Shown: in pieces, positions 6,378 through 15,673 of the stretch
Layout: the number at the start of each line of letters is the position of its first letter
Position numbering within the stretch: position 1 is the stretch's first letter
NCBI GenBank assembly: GCA_964228455.1
Contig: CAXQZM010000103.1
Coordinates: 1-20,453, forward strand
Length of the DNA stretch: 20,453 nucleotides
Source of the DNA: CAXQZM01 sp964228455
GTDB taxonomy: Bacteria > Pseudomonadota > Alphaproteobacteria > UBA7985
Reading direction: 5' to 3'
The notes under the pieces: generated by a model
Database searches by the model: none
The model's input: the letters and a program-made list of their open reading frames with translations, nothing else
Told to the model about the DNA's origin: nothing
Program-made: the position numbers and the translations under genes

Positions 6378-8255
6378 ATGACGGCCATGTCCGACTACTG
6401 GCTTGAGAAAGCTGCGCGGTTAAATTGGATCAAAAAACCTAGAAAGGCTGGAGATTTTGATTTTGGAAATGGCTCAGGGACTGATGTTCAGATCAAGTGG
6501 TTTGAAGATGGAGTTTTAAATGTATCTGTTAACTGCCTTGATCGACATATCGATGCTGGTCGAGGTGATGAAACGGCAATTATTTGGGAAGGCGACGACC
6601 CAAAACATGATCTACACATAACATATAATGAAGCATTGGAAGCGACCGCTCGTCTCGCAAATGGGTTGAAACAAATTGGGGTAAAACGTGGAGACAGGGT
6701 AACACTCTACATGCCTATGGTCCCTGAAGCAGCTTATGCCATGCTCGCCTGTTCTCGATTAGGTGCTGTGCATTCGGTGGTATTTGGCGGCTTTTCGCCA
6801 GATGCACTAGCTGGCCGCATAAACGACTGTGAATCTGAATGGGTAATAACAGCAGATCAGGGTTTACGGGGCGGAAAAGCTATTCCCCTCAAAAGTAATG
6901 TAGATAAAGCACTCCTATCTTGCCCAGACGTAAAAGGGGTGGTCGTCGTCTCCGGAGAAGGCAGCGGCGCTCAGTTAAAAAAAGGAAGGGATCATGACTA
7001 CGCTGCTCTAATATCGGAGCAGTCAACAATTTGCCCGCCAGAGGAGATGAATAGCGAAGATCCATTGTTTATTCTTTATACTTCTGGATCAACAGGGAAG
7101 CCTAAGGGGGTTCTTCATACGACTGGTGGATATCTAACGTACGCAGCTCACACACATGAGCATGTCTTTGGCTACAAACCAGGAATGGTTTATTGGTGCA
7201 CGGCTGACGTTGGCTGGATTACTGGCCACTCCTATATGATCTACGGGCCACTAGCCAACGGCGCCACCACACTTCTTTTTGAAGGCATTCCCACTTACCC
7301 TGATGCAGGTCGGTTCTGGGCCGTTTGTGAGAAGCATAGCGTAGAAATTTTCTATACCGCACCAACAGCAATTAGAGCCTTGATGCGCGAAGGAGACGGT
7401 TTCGTTCAAAGGTATGATCTATCATCATTAAAGGTTCTCGGAACAGTGGGCGAGCCGATTAATCCAGAGGCTTGGAGCTGGTACAATCGCACAGTTGGCA
7501 ATAACCGTTGTCCAATCGTCGACACTTGGTGGCAGACTGAGACAGGGGGCATATTGATATCCCCTACTCCGGACACACCTGGCATTAAACCCGGTGCTGC
7601 AATGACCCCATTACCTGGAATATCTCCAGTTCTTGTAGATAACGAAGGGAATGAAATAGGCTGGGAACCTGGGAGCGACATTAGTGGAAATCTATGTATA
7701 AGCGCCTCCTGGCCGGGCCAAATGCGCTCAGTTTATGGTGATCACAATCGATTTGTGGATACTTACTTTAGCCAGTTCCCTGGTCTCTATTTCACCGGAG
7801 ATGGCGCTCGCCGCGACCCAGACGGTCACTATTGGATTACCGGACGTGTTGATGACGTACTCAACGTTTCCGGTCACCGCTTGGGTACCGCTGAGATTGA
7901 GAGCGCACTTGTATCACATTCACTAGTCGCTGAAGCCGCTGTTGTTGGCTACCCGCATGATATAAAGGGGCAAGGCATCTACTGTTACGTAACCTTAAAC
8001 GCAGGGGAGGAGGGCTCCAAGCATCTCTCACGCGATCTTCGCGATTGGGTGCGTGCGGAAATAGGGCCGGTTGCTACACCAGACTTAATTCAATTCGCAC
8101 CAGGTCTTCCAAAAACGCGCTCCGGAAAGATAATGAGACGTATTTTGAGAAAAATCGCAGAGAACGACTTCAGCAATTTAGGAGACACATCTACATTAGC
8201 TGATCCCACGGTTGTTGATGATTTGATTGCCAATCGGACGAATGGGGGCAGATGA
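6378..8255 (+). CDS. acs: Acetyl-CoA synthetase (AMP-forming)
   Basis: The 625-residue enzyme makes acetyl-CoA from acetate, ATP and CoA through acetyl-AMP, in the cytosol. The ATP-binding loop is TSGSTGKPKG (235-244). The adenylate motif DTWWQTETG (382-390) contains the tryptophan that shortens the acyl pocket in true acetate enzymes. LGTVGEPINPEAW is characteristic of the Acs group. The C-terminal LPKTRSGKIMRRILRK has K584, the lysine that is typically acetylated to switch Acs off. It is about 25 residues shorter than E. coli Acs, mainly near the N-terminus. AGGGGGAA lies 8 bases before the first ATG, which supports that start over the ATG three codons later. A weak promoter (TTGACC at 6322, poor -10) may precede it. 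Propionyl-CoA synthetase is less likely. Confidence 0.95.
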   Translation: MTAMSDYWLEKAARLNWIKKPRKAGDFDFGNGSGTDVQIKWFEDGVLNVSVNCLDRHIDAGRGDETAIIWEGDDPKHDLHITYNEALEATARLANGLKQIGVKRGDRVTLYMPMVPEAAYAMLACSRLGAVHSVVFGGFSPDALAGRINDCESEWVITADQGLRGGKAIPLKSNVDKALLSCPDVKGVVVVSGEGSGAQLKKGRDHDYAALISEQSTICPPEEMNSEDPLFILYTSGSTGKPKGVLHTTGGYLTYAAHTHEHVFGYKPGMVYWCTADVGWITGHSYMIYGPLANGATTLLFEGIPTYPDAGRFWAVCEKHSVEIFYTAPTAIRALMREGDGFVQRYDLSSLKVLGTVGEPINPEAWSWYNRTVGNNRCPIVDTWWQTETGGILISPTPDTPGIKPGAAMTPLPGISPVLVDNEGNEIGWEPGSDISGNLCISASWPGQMRSVYGDHNRFVDTYFSQFPGLYFTGDGARRDPDGHYWITGRVDDVLNVSGHRLGTAEIESALVSHSLVAEAAVVGYPHDIKGQGIYCYVTLNAGEEGSKHLSRDLRDWVRAEIGPVATPDLIQFAPGLPKTRSGKIMRRILRKIAENDFSNLGDTSTLADPTVVDDLIANRTNGGR

Positions 8256-8262
8256 GGTTTTG

Positions 8263-9438
8263 TTAAATGAGCAAGCCGCTGAGCGCTGACTCTCTCGCAG
8301 ACAAAAACCTGTTGGTTTGCAACCCAAACCAATCTGATAGAACTCTTTCATACAGTGATCGATAGTCCATAGTGTATTGAATATCGCCATCCTGAAGGTT
8401 GTCTAGATCTGGGTGTTGTCCCCAGAGCCCACCGCGCACTCGTCCACCCATAACAAAGTGGGGCGCAGCTGTTCCATGATCTGTTCCTTGAGAATTGTTC
8501 TCTTCTGCGCGACGCCCAAACTCACTATATGTCATAACAAGAGTCTGATCCCACTGAGCAAGTGATTTAAGCCCCCTTCTCAAACCTGCCAGCGCTTGAC
8601 CTAAATCACGAAGCTTTCGAGAGTGGCGGCCATTTTGGTACTCGTGTGTATCAAATCCACTGATTTGAACCTTTAGGACTGGCGTTTCAATATTATGTGC
8701 TATGAGATGCAGAGCGAGACCCATTTGCCGCCCAAGATCTCCTCCCCCAATGTTTGCATTTACCGTAGGCTTAGCCTGCGCTAGCTTAGCGCTTATATTT
8801 GACATTGCCGTATCCAAAGAATTCGCGCGAGACAATAGTTCACCTAGCGCTGAATTATCTGATGCAGTCCCATTAAATTCAAAGGTTCTGTTTGATGATG
8901 ATAATTCCGTTAACTGGCTGAGTGACGTTAGAGATATCCAAGTGCCGTCACTCGCAGCGAAGACCCCCATGCCCCCATCTAAACTGATACCATGAACATC
9001 TAAATCTGATTGGTTGAGAGATAACACGTCGTCAGTAAGCCAACCAGTTCTCCCAGCGCGATTGCCGTCTCCCCCTGACTCCCAAAGCGCGATGCTTTTA
9101 AAATGCGAGCGGCTTTGACCTGGATACCCTAAGCCCTGGACCACGGCAAGATCGCCATCCTGCCAGCATGGCAGGAGTGGACTTAAAGAACCATGAAGAC
9201 CCTGCCAGTCATTAATCAAAATTAAGTCACTGCGATCCAACGCTATATTAGGGCGCAAATTATAGTATCGATCATGTCCAAACGGAACCAACGTGTTGAG
9301 TCCATCATTAGCACCTGAGAGCTCAACCAGAATTAGTCTCCGTCCAGTTGATCTGGAAGCTTCAGCTAAAGTCCACGGTGCAAGTGGAATAGAGAGGCTT
9401 GCGCCTATACCACCTATGAAAGATCGCTTACTAATCAT
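8263..9438 (-). CDS. DUF1501-family exported protein
   Basis: The 391-residue protein begins with SKRSFIGGIGASLSIPLAPW, a Tat-like leader in which the twin arginine is Lys-Arg. Family blocks follow: VELSGANDGLNTLVPF (38-53), GFDTH (261-265), SEFGR (305-309) and GTDHG (318-322). DUF1501 proteins belong to the alkaline phosphatase/sulfatase-like fold and typically are periplasmic or secreted. Their reaction is not established. It starts 9 bases after the DUF1800 stop, and its ribosome site (TAAGGGAA) overlaps that stop codon, so the two are almost certainly translated from one message. DUF1800 and DUF1501 genes are paired very widely, which implies joint function. Its stop lies 7 bases from the stop of acs, tail to tail. 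Confidence 0.93.
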   Translation of the reverse strand: MISKRSFIGGIGASLSIPLAPWTLAEASRSTGRRLILVELSGANDGLNTLVPFGHDRYYNLRPNIALDRSDLILINDWQGLHGSLSPLLPCWQDGDLAVVQGLGYPGQSRSHFKSIALWESGGDGNRAGRTGWLTDDVLSLNQSDLDVHGISLDGGMGVFAASDGTWISLTSLSQLTELSSSNRTFEFNGTASDNSALGELLSRANSLDTAMSNISAKLAQAKPTVNANIGGGDLGRQMGLALHLIAHNIETPVLKVQISGFDTHEYQNGRHSRKLRDLGQALAGLRRGLKSLAQWDQTLVMTYSEFGRRAEENNSQGTDHGTAAPHFVMGGRVRGGLWGQHPDLDNLQDGDIQYTMDYRSLYERVLSDWFGLQTNRFLSARESALSGLLI

Positions 9439-9447
9439 TGAATTCCC

Positions 9448-12177
9448 TTACTTTAGCTGAAAACGAGCATCTCTAATCAGTTCAGAGAACGTACGATAAC
9501 TTGATTGCGATTCTGCGCTTGCGATGAACCGAGAAAGCGAAAGATCATTAACCATTTGAGGCTCCTGAGTCTGCCAATTTGGATTTTCTTCAATCCCACA
9601 TAGGAAACACAAATCACCTGAACTAATCCCCATCATCATCCCCATTTCTACATTTTGAGTCCTAGACGCCAAAATCGTAAGGGTGGGCCGTGTATCTTGG
9701 GACTTATAGCGCGTTCTTGGCAACGTATCGGAAATATTCTCGAATACTGGATCCCACATAGCCAACATATTTTCGTTTAATCTACGCCTGGCATTTCTAC
9801 CCTGCTTAGAAGCTTCGTAAATATCTGGAATAGCCGCCCATAAAGCATTAACAAAATTTCGCTGCTGAGCTCCCAGTTCATAATATTGGGACTCAGATCT
9901 GTTGGAAGATCTATAATTGAGTGGAAACTCCACTTCGCGCTTTCCATCATCTCTAATATTTGAAGAAGTGGGCCATCGAAAGTCGAAACAGTCCGGAAAA
10001 CAGCGATTTTCGCGGATATGTAAAGCATAATCTCGAGTACCGTTATAATTGCCCCTTTGAATTTCAAGTTGCATCGCATTTATGCGAAGCTGTCCGTAAC
10101 GAATTTCACTCAGCTCAAACTGAATATTTTGGGGCCTGTTTCTACTACCCCAGTTATAAGAGACTCTATCTACGGCGAGACCGAGGCCTCCCCTGCCATC
10201 TACTTCATTGCTCGCAGTTAAAGATATAGGTTCCTTAAGAAATAAAATACCAGAACAGTACATCTCTCCAGGTGTAGCATTTCCGCGAGAACATGTGACT
10301 TGCTCTCCGTCAGCGGCAAAGTACACATCCGATCCAACCTGAAGCCAATCAATAAAGAGGTTTCGGTCCCCACCATCACTACCACCTGGTCCACAGCAAT
10401 GGTCATTGCTGTATACTATACGGAACATATCTGGCAGCTCAGAACTGCCATCAAATGGCAAGCTCAGTAACTGCCAATTCAGATCCGCAAGACTATCCAC
10501 TCGACCAAACCTGCTGGTATCCCAGCCATTCTGGGCAATGATTTTTTCGGACCTCCAAACTGAACGTGACCGGCCATCAACGTCTGCAAATGCCTCTATA
10601 AAAAATTCAGGCGCACCCTCAAAATCCTCCGATCCATATCTCACACGAATGGTCTTTAGGTCCATATCTCCCCCCATCTCGTGAAAATTCTGTACGGCCA
10701 TCCCCATATCTTCCATTGTATGATCTTGGATAAACGGCTTCATGCCATCAAAATCACTTAGGATTTGGGCTCTCGCCTGGAGTCTTGAGGGCGAAATCCA
10801 AGCAACGCCTCCTGGCCAGCCAGCTACATTAGGAGGCTCGAATAAGTGCTGACCTAGCCCAGCAAGCCTGCTTGGAATAGCCTGCCACCAATCGGGAAGA
10901 ACGCCAGATGTTCGAATTGTTCCAATAATTAGATCAACCGGAGTTTTAACTATAGAAGCACGATTTTCCGGTGCCCAAAAGGCACTTGATGTCAAAGTTA
11001 ATCGCATGAGAGTTTTGATATCATAGTCACTCTCAATCCAATCCTTCGAAATACGCTCGATTTCCTCGGGATTACTGTTGAATTCGGAAATATAGACCTT
11101 CCAGAAACGTCCGGTGATAAACTCCGCAGCAGCAGGCTGATCTAGCAAAATATCAATCACATCATCAGCCTTAAAACTTCCCCGCTCGCCCAAAATAGTC
11201 TTTGACCCACTGTCATGGTGCCATGGCGCAAATTCAAATTCAAAGCTTCGGAGCTCATTATATCCGTTACCAGTTAGCGCTCTCGCAACTTCTTTCACAT
11301 CAATTTCAGTATAATTCCCTTCACCGAGGACGAATAGTTCCATGAGCTCTCGAGCGAGATTTTCATTTGGACCGTCTCGCCTATTATTGTTGTTGTCCAA
11401 GTAGTTTAACATGGCGGCGTCACGAACAATTTCTTGAAGTATTAAACGAAAATTGCTGGCACCAAATTTGCGAAACATATTGTGCTGATTTACAATTGGT
11501 AGCGCTTCCTGTTCGAGCGAAGAGTATTGTGTTGCAAACAAATTATGCCAGGTTAGCAATAGCCGCTCGCCTGCTGGTCGACTGGTCGATAACATTTCAC
11601 GAACCCACCAGAGTCGAAACTCTCCCATTTCCTTATCCCGAGCAATTTCAAACGCTTGCCGATCCTCGTTTTCGTAATCCCATCTTTGAGAGTAGTTTAC
11701 ATAAGGGCCATCGACCCAACTTGGCTGCGGTAAAGTCGGAAAAGAAACATCAAGCTGTGAAATTATTACACTCACCGCGTGGCTTCTAGTTAAACCGACT
11801 AAGTCATTAATCTCACTTGGGTGAGCCCCGATGCCACTTCTGTCTAGTAAGTGACGCGCATCAGCAACAGACATGGGCTGCTGAAGATATGGCACTGCTG
11901 CTTCTCGGTTTTCCCATTGTCGGTTAAACTCATCAACCAGAGATAGCTTGTGAAGAAGGCTTAAATTCTGCCAACTATCGATGTCTTCTGAGGGCAAGGC
12001 TTCATTTAAAGCAGCTGCTGTCTTGGGGCCCCATAGCCCATCAATTGGCCCCGGGGCGTAGCCTAGAAGTGTCAACTCGCGCTGAAGCTGATCGACGGCT
12101 CTTACCTGTCCATAAACGCTTGCCGGAACAATAAGGCTCACGAAAATAGTTAATGCTATCAGATAGCCCTTAAACAT
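9448..12177 (-). CDS. DUF1800 secreted protein with peptidoglycan-binding and xylan-binding-like domains
   Basis: The 909-residue protein has a signal peptide (1-23, cleavage near VYG-Q) and then a peptidoglycan-binding repeat at 26-60 (LQRELTLLGYAPGPIDGLWG). The DUF1800 core spans about 100-475: TWHNLFATQYS, FRKFGASNFRLILQEIVRDA, PNENLARELMELFVLGEG and finally FEPPNVAGWPGGVAWI. Most DUF1800 proteins end near that last motif at around 450-550 residues, but this one continues for 430 more. Residues about 505-650 (RVRYGS, then RIVYSNDHCC, DRNLFIDWLQVGSDVYFA and a Cys pair C629/C641) resemble the calcium-dependent xylan-binding fold (CBM60 type). Residues 655-909 are of unknown nature and contain C726/C730 and C857/C860. 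It lies 43 bases after the GT2-GtrA gene and 9 before DUF1501. The core assignment is secure, the CBM-like call is from pattern memory. Confidence 0.9.
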   Translation of the reverse strand: MFKGYLIALTIFVSLIVPASVYGQVRAVDQLQRELTLLGYAPGPIDGLWGPKTAAALNEALPSEDIDSWQNLSLLHKLSLVDEFNRQWENREAAVPYLQQPMSVADARHLLDRSGIGAHPSEINDLVGLTRSHAVSVIISQLDVSFPTLPQPSWVDGPYVNYSQRWDYENEDRQAFEIARDKEMGEFRLWWVREMLSTSRPAGERLLLTWHNLFATQYSSLEQEALPIVNQHNMFRKFGASNFRLILQEIVRDAAMLNYLDNNNNRRDGPNENLARELMELFVLGEGNYTEIDVKEVARALTGNGYNELRSFEFEFAPWHHDSGSKTILGERGSFKADDVIDILLDQPAAAEFITGRFWKVYISEFNSNPEEIERISKDWIESDYDIKTLMRLTLTSSAFWAPENRASIVKTPVDLIIGTIRTSGVLPDWWQAIPSRLAGLGQHLFEPPNVAGWPGGVAWISPSRLQARAQILSDFDGMKPFIQDHTMEDMGMAVQNFHEMGGDMDLKTIRVRYGSEDFEGAPEFFIEAFADVDGRSRSVWRSEKIIAQNGWDTSRFGRVDSLADLNWQLLSLPFDGSSELPDMFRIVYSNDHCCGPGGSDGGDRNLFIDWLQVGSDVYFAADGEQVTCSRGNATPGEMYCSGILFLKEPISLTASNEVDGRGGLGLAVDRVSYNWGSRNRPQNIQFELSEIRYGQLRINAMQLEIQRGNYNGTRDYALHIRENRCFPDCFDFRWPTSSNIRDDGKREVEFPLNYRSSNRSESQYYELGAQQRNFVNALWAAIPDIYEASKQGRNARRRLNENMLAMWDPVFENISDTLPRTRYKSQDTRPTLTILASRTQNVEMGMMMGISSGDLCFLCGIEENPNWQTQEPQMVNDLSLSRFIASAESQSSYRTFSELIRDARFQLK

Positions 12178-12220
12178 ACCCCACTATTAAACTTTATCTC
12201 CACTGAAGCAAACAGAAGTC

Positions 12221-13312
12221 TTAGCGCCTCCAGATAATACGCTGCGCAACGGCATACTTCCAAACAGTATCAACGGTAATACCTGCAATAGCCGATAGAG
12301 CAAAACCTTGTGTGCCAACATTTTCAAGATACGAAGACACACTAATATTACCCAAAATGCCAACGCTGCTAGCAACAGCAAAAAGGCCTAAGCCAATCCA
12401 GTACGGACGACCCGACAGTTTACGATCAGTAAAAGTTAACTTGTTGTTTAGGGCAAAGTTGGTCATCAAAGCCACCAAAGTCGCAAACAACTGCCCCTGC
12501 CAGAATGGTTCATCCGTTATAAACCCTCGAAAAGCAAGAAGAGCTGCAAAATGAACGGCAACACCACTCAAACCCACAACGCCAAAAGATATTAAACGCG
12601 CTGGCAGTATGTCAAAGGTAATTTTCTGGCCCAAGTAGGTTAAAAACTGCCAAATAGTCGCAGAATCTAATTTTGATTCACCTTCGATCCGCTTTGCAAA
12701 TTTAAAGCCAACTTCCGACACCTTGAGCGCTCGATCAACAAATAAAATATCAAACAATATTTTGAAACCAGAATCGCTCAGCTTTGGAACAAGGGACTGA
12801 AATTTCTCAGTATTTATAGCAAAAAATCCTGTCAAAGGATCTGCCACTGATTTTCCAAGAATCGTAGCTGTTGCTTTTACCCCAAAGCTAGATAGCCTTT
12901 GGCGCAGAGGCGAAGACAGCCCATCTGTGCTACCACCCTCTGCAAAACGTGATCCTAGAGCTATGTCGGCTCCCTTGTCTAACTCTTCCAACAGTGCGGG
13001 GATAATTGTCTCGTCATGTTGGAGATCAGCGTCCATAACAACTATCCTTCTACCCATAGCTGCCTGTGCTGCATCAATACATGCAGCAGAGAGTCCCCTT
13101 CGGATAAATCGCCTAAGCACGCGCACATTACCTTGCTGTTTAGCTAATGCATGGGCGTGGGCCCAAGTCTGATCAGGACTGTTGTCATCTGCAATTAAGA
13201 CTTCATACTTTAGACCTTCTAAAGCAATGTCTAGACGCTTACAGAGAACGCGGATATTTTTTGCCTCATTGTAAGTGGGCAAAATTATCGTGAGGTCGTA
13301 AAAATAATCCAT
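12221..13312 (-). CDS. Polyprenyl-phosphate glycosyltransferase (GT2, DPM1-like) fused to GtrA membrane domain
   Basis: The 363-residue protein joins two domains. Residues 1 to about 225 are a GT2 polyprenol-phosphate sugar synthase: TIILPTYNEAKNI near the start, ADDNSPDQTW (41-50) for the nucleotide sugar, and MDADLQHD (93-100) with the metal-binding D94 and D96. Residues about 240-362 form a GtrA domain with four membrane helices (starting FGVVGLSGVAVHF). It should attach a sugar from a nucleotide sugar to undecaprenyl phosphate on the cytoplasmic face, and the GtrA part is thought to flip it. The product would feed the GT39 transferase encoded 33 bases upstream. The sugar could be glucose, mannose or another hexose; it cannot be read from the sequence. 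Confidence 0.93.
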   Translation of the reverse strand: MDYFYDLTIILPTYNEAKNIRVLCKRLDIALEGLKYEVLIADDNSPDQTWAHAHALAKQQGNVRVLRRFIRRGLSAACIDAAQAAMGRRIVVMDADLQHDETIIPALLEELDKGADIALGSRFAEGGSTDGLSSPLRQRLSSFGVKATATILGKSVADPLTGFFAINTEKFQSLVPKLSDSGFKILFDILFVDRALKVSEVGFKFAKRIEGESKLDSATIWQFLTYLGQKITFDILPARLISFGVVGLSGVAVHFAALLAFRGFITDEPFWQGQLFATLVALMTNFALNNKLTFTDRKLSGRPYWIGLGLFAVASSVGILGNISVSSYLENVGTQGFALSAIAGITVDTVWKYAVAQRIIWRR

Positions 13313-13345
13313 TGGCCACAGGCGTTATAGATAAATCCGGATGGA

Positions 13346-14869
13346 TCAATAGCGCAGCTGACTTCGCGGGTTATCGATTAGTCTACCGAAAGAATACGCG
13401 TATACCCTATCAGGGCCAACTATAAGCTTTCCGCTTTCAAGAACTTCATGAAACAGACTTTGGGGTGGAAATTTCTGCCCGCGAACAACTACAATTGCCA
13501 AGCCTCCACCGAGTTGGAGGTCTGGCCAAAGAAAATCATAATGATTCGATCGAGAACTCATATTGAGTGCTGGCAGGATGGTTCTGGAGTTAGCCTCACC
13601 TTCCAAAACAAGGTCAAACCCATTTTCTGCCGCACGCGAGTAGTTAAGCAAACTCGCATCTTGATAGCGATTGGCTAACAATAGAACATCTTCTTGGTAC
13701 TGAAACTCAGTTTGAGTTTTCAGCCGGCTAAGCTGGTGATAAACTTCTGGCCACACTATGGCAGGGTAAGTATTTGCCGCTGACATACCTACACTGCGAA
13801 TACTGAGAACCGCGATAACCAGGAATGAAATAATAACACTCCCGCTGAGCTGGACCCAATAACGCTTTTCGAACGCGCTTGGCAAAAACAATATTAGTCC
13901 AAGATGGAAGGCCGGTATAGCCCATTGCAGCTGAAGCCCCGCCCGAAAAGCCATACCAAAATAAAGCAGACTTATACCTAGAAAAAGCGCCATTAACTCC
14001 CGAGGCTCAATAATTTTGAACCACTGATTTTGTTTAAAACTTGCGCCAAGTATTGGACCGAGAACCAAAATGTAACCAGCGAGAAGCCCAGCTACCGAAG
14101 CCCAACCAAAATTGCCACCAAACGCATTTAGCTGCTGATATGTCATCATGATCCAATCATTCTGACTATTCCAATAGAGAGTCGGCAATCCCGCAATGAT
14201 GATTATCAATAAGCCAATCCATGGCTTAACACTATTACTTAAATCCGCACGCAACCGAGGACTAAATATGCAAATAAGTCCAAATAACGTAACTAAGGGA
14301 ACCATTGTTGCCTTCCCTAATATGGCGCCACCAAAAAATATCCCTGCCCAAATCCATGCATCTTGTCTGCTCTGCTCATAGCGCCTTTCCGGGCCCAATA
14401 ACCTACATATTTGCCAAAGTGCTAATGCATAAAATGGAGCGTAAATAGAATCTGGGACCCAGAGTAAGTGATTCAGTTGAACTGGAATTAATCCTAGGAC
14501 AACAGCAAAGACAAATGCGCCTCCAAAATATTGTCGCGTAGCATGACTAGCCAATTCTTCTGGCAGAAGGCGTAGACAGGCAGCCAAACTAGATAACCCA
14601 GTTATCACTGAGAGCACGCCATTAAGTGCTCGAAACCCTGAAATCTCTGGTCCTGCTATATTCAACCACAACCAACCCAGCCACCCAATGCCAGCCGTAT
14701 GGTCAAAGTAGCTCAAAGACGGAACAAATGCCCATGTCCAGTAGTATGCTTCATCAGGCGCGATACCTACTGGAAGCAACAAGACAAATCGGATCGCAGC
14801 TATCGCGATAAAAAGTGCTAGCGCAGATCGATAGACGGGTTGAATATACATGTGAAACACGCTCGTCAT
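13346..14869 (-). CDS. Polytopic membrane glycosyltransferase, GT39/ArnT-like
   Basis: The 507-residue protein has about 11-12 hydrophobic helices, and its C-terminal 130 residues are mostly soluble. The first periplasmic loop contains APDEAYYW with D39-E40, the metal-binding acidic pair of the GT39/ArnT superfamily, followed by LSYFDHTAGIGWLGWLW, the family's YFDHPP region with the prolines replaced. Such proteins transfer a sugar from a polyprenyl phosphate to lipid A, a protein or a glycan on the periplasmic side. It is the first gene of the minus-strand unit, followed after 33 bases by the GT2-GtrA gene that probably makes its donor. An alternative start at codon 7 (MYIQPV) is possible. 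The acceptor is not known. It faces away from the PAP2 gene at 14921 across a 51-base gap. Confidence 0.92.
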   Translation of the reverse strand: MTSVFHMYIQPVYRSALALFIAIAAIRFVLLLPVGIAPDEAYYWTWAFVPSLSYFDHTAGIGWLGWLWLNIAGPEISGFRALNGVLSVITGLSSLAACLRLLPEELASHATRQYFGGAFVFAVVLGLIPVQLNHLLWVPDSIYAPFYALALWQICRLLGPERRYEQSRQDAWIWAGIFFGGAILGKATMVPLVTLFGLICIFSPRLRADLSNSVKPWIGLLIIIIAGLPTLYWNSQNDWIMMTYQQLNAFGGNFGWASVAGLLAGYILVLGPILGASFKQNQWFKIIEPRELMALFLGISLLYFGMAFRAGLQLQWAIPAFHLGLILFLPSAFEKRYWVQLSGSVIISFLVIAVLSIRSVGMSAANTYPAIVWPEVYHQLSRLKTQTEFQYQEDVLLLANRYQDASLLNYSRAAENGFDLVLEGEANSRTILPALNMSSRSNHYDFLWPDLQLGGGLAIVVVRGQKFPPQSLFHEVLESGKLIVGPDRVYAYSFGRLIDNPRSQLRY

Positions 14870-14920
14870 TAAACTCAGAAAGTCAACATTCTTATTGCTA
14901 GATTAACTCCTTCAACTAAT

Positions 14921-15673
14921 ATGAAGTTCATGCTTTTTTATCTGAGCAAACATCTAGCATTGCAGGTCCTGGCCCTTACCGTGACCGCAGCTGCTGCACT
15001 GATAATCTTTCCTGAAATCGACCTTGCCATTTCTTCCTTTTTCTACGATCCAAACGCTAGTGGATTTTGGTTAGCAGAATTAGCTATTCTTAATTTGATT
15101 AGGGATTTTATTAAATTTATAATCGGACTATTCTTCTTGGGGTCCATTGCTGGATATTCCGTTAGCTGGCTGTTAAAGAACCCACTAATCACGGATATAA
15201 GGAAGAGCTTTGAGGTCATCTTCCTGAGCTTTGTTTTGGGAGCGGGTGTTCTTGCGAATGCAATGTTGAAAAACCAATTTGGCAGAGCACGGCCTGCGGA
15301 CGTTGAACAATTTTCCGGAGAAAAAATCTTCACACTACCGTTCCAAGTTACTAATCAATGCGAGACAAATTGTTCTTTCGTATCTGGTGAGGGATCCGCC
15401 GTAACTGTAGTTTTTTTGTCTTTTCTCCTTGTTCAATGGGTTCGCACAAAAGGTAAAATTTTTCGTGGATCGCTCAACTTAAGCTTGTTCGCATTCGTAT
15501 CTTTAATTTCCTCAACTGGAGTAGTCTTACGAATTATAAAAGGACGTCACTTTTTTTCAGACTCCCTATTTGCAATCTTATTAATGTTGCTCGTTTTTGT
15601 CTGTATTCTCGCCCTGCCAAGGTATCGGCACTTGTGCCCACCCTTCACTGGGTTTGTGAGATCGCCGAGATAG
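14921..15673 (+). CDS. PAP2-superfamily membrane phosphatase with an altered PSGH motif
   Basis: The 250-residue protein has about six membrane helices. Motif 1 is KNQFGRARP (K117, R124, P125). Motif 3 is R204-x5-H210-x3-D214 in RIIKGRHFFSD, which supplies the nucleophilic histidine. Motif 2 reads SFVSGEGSA (153-160 region), with E157 in the place of the usual PSGH histidine. I recall SGE variants in some proteobacterial lipid phosphatases, so this may be a subfamily and not a dead enzyme. It would hydrolyse a phosphate from a lipid such as undecaprenyl pyrophosphate or lipid A on the periplasmic side. No clear Shine-Dalgarno precedes the ATG; codon 4 (14930) is an alternative start. Its 3' end overlaps the oppositely transcribed GT39 gene by 29 bases. 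Confidence 0.85.
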   Translation: MKFMLFYLSKHLALQVLALTVTAAAALIIFPEIDLAISSFFYDPNASGFWLAELAILNLIRDFIKFIIGLFFLGSIAGYSVSWLLKNPLITDIRKSFEVIFLSFVLGAGVLANAMLKNQFGRARPADVEQFSGEKIFTLPFQVTNQCETNCSFVSGEGSAVTVVFLSFLLVQWVRTKGKIFRGSLNLSLFAFVSLISSTGVVLRIIKGRHFFSDSLFAILLMLLVFVCILALPRYRHLCPPFTGFVRSPR

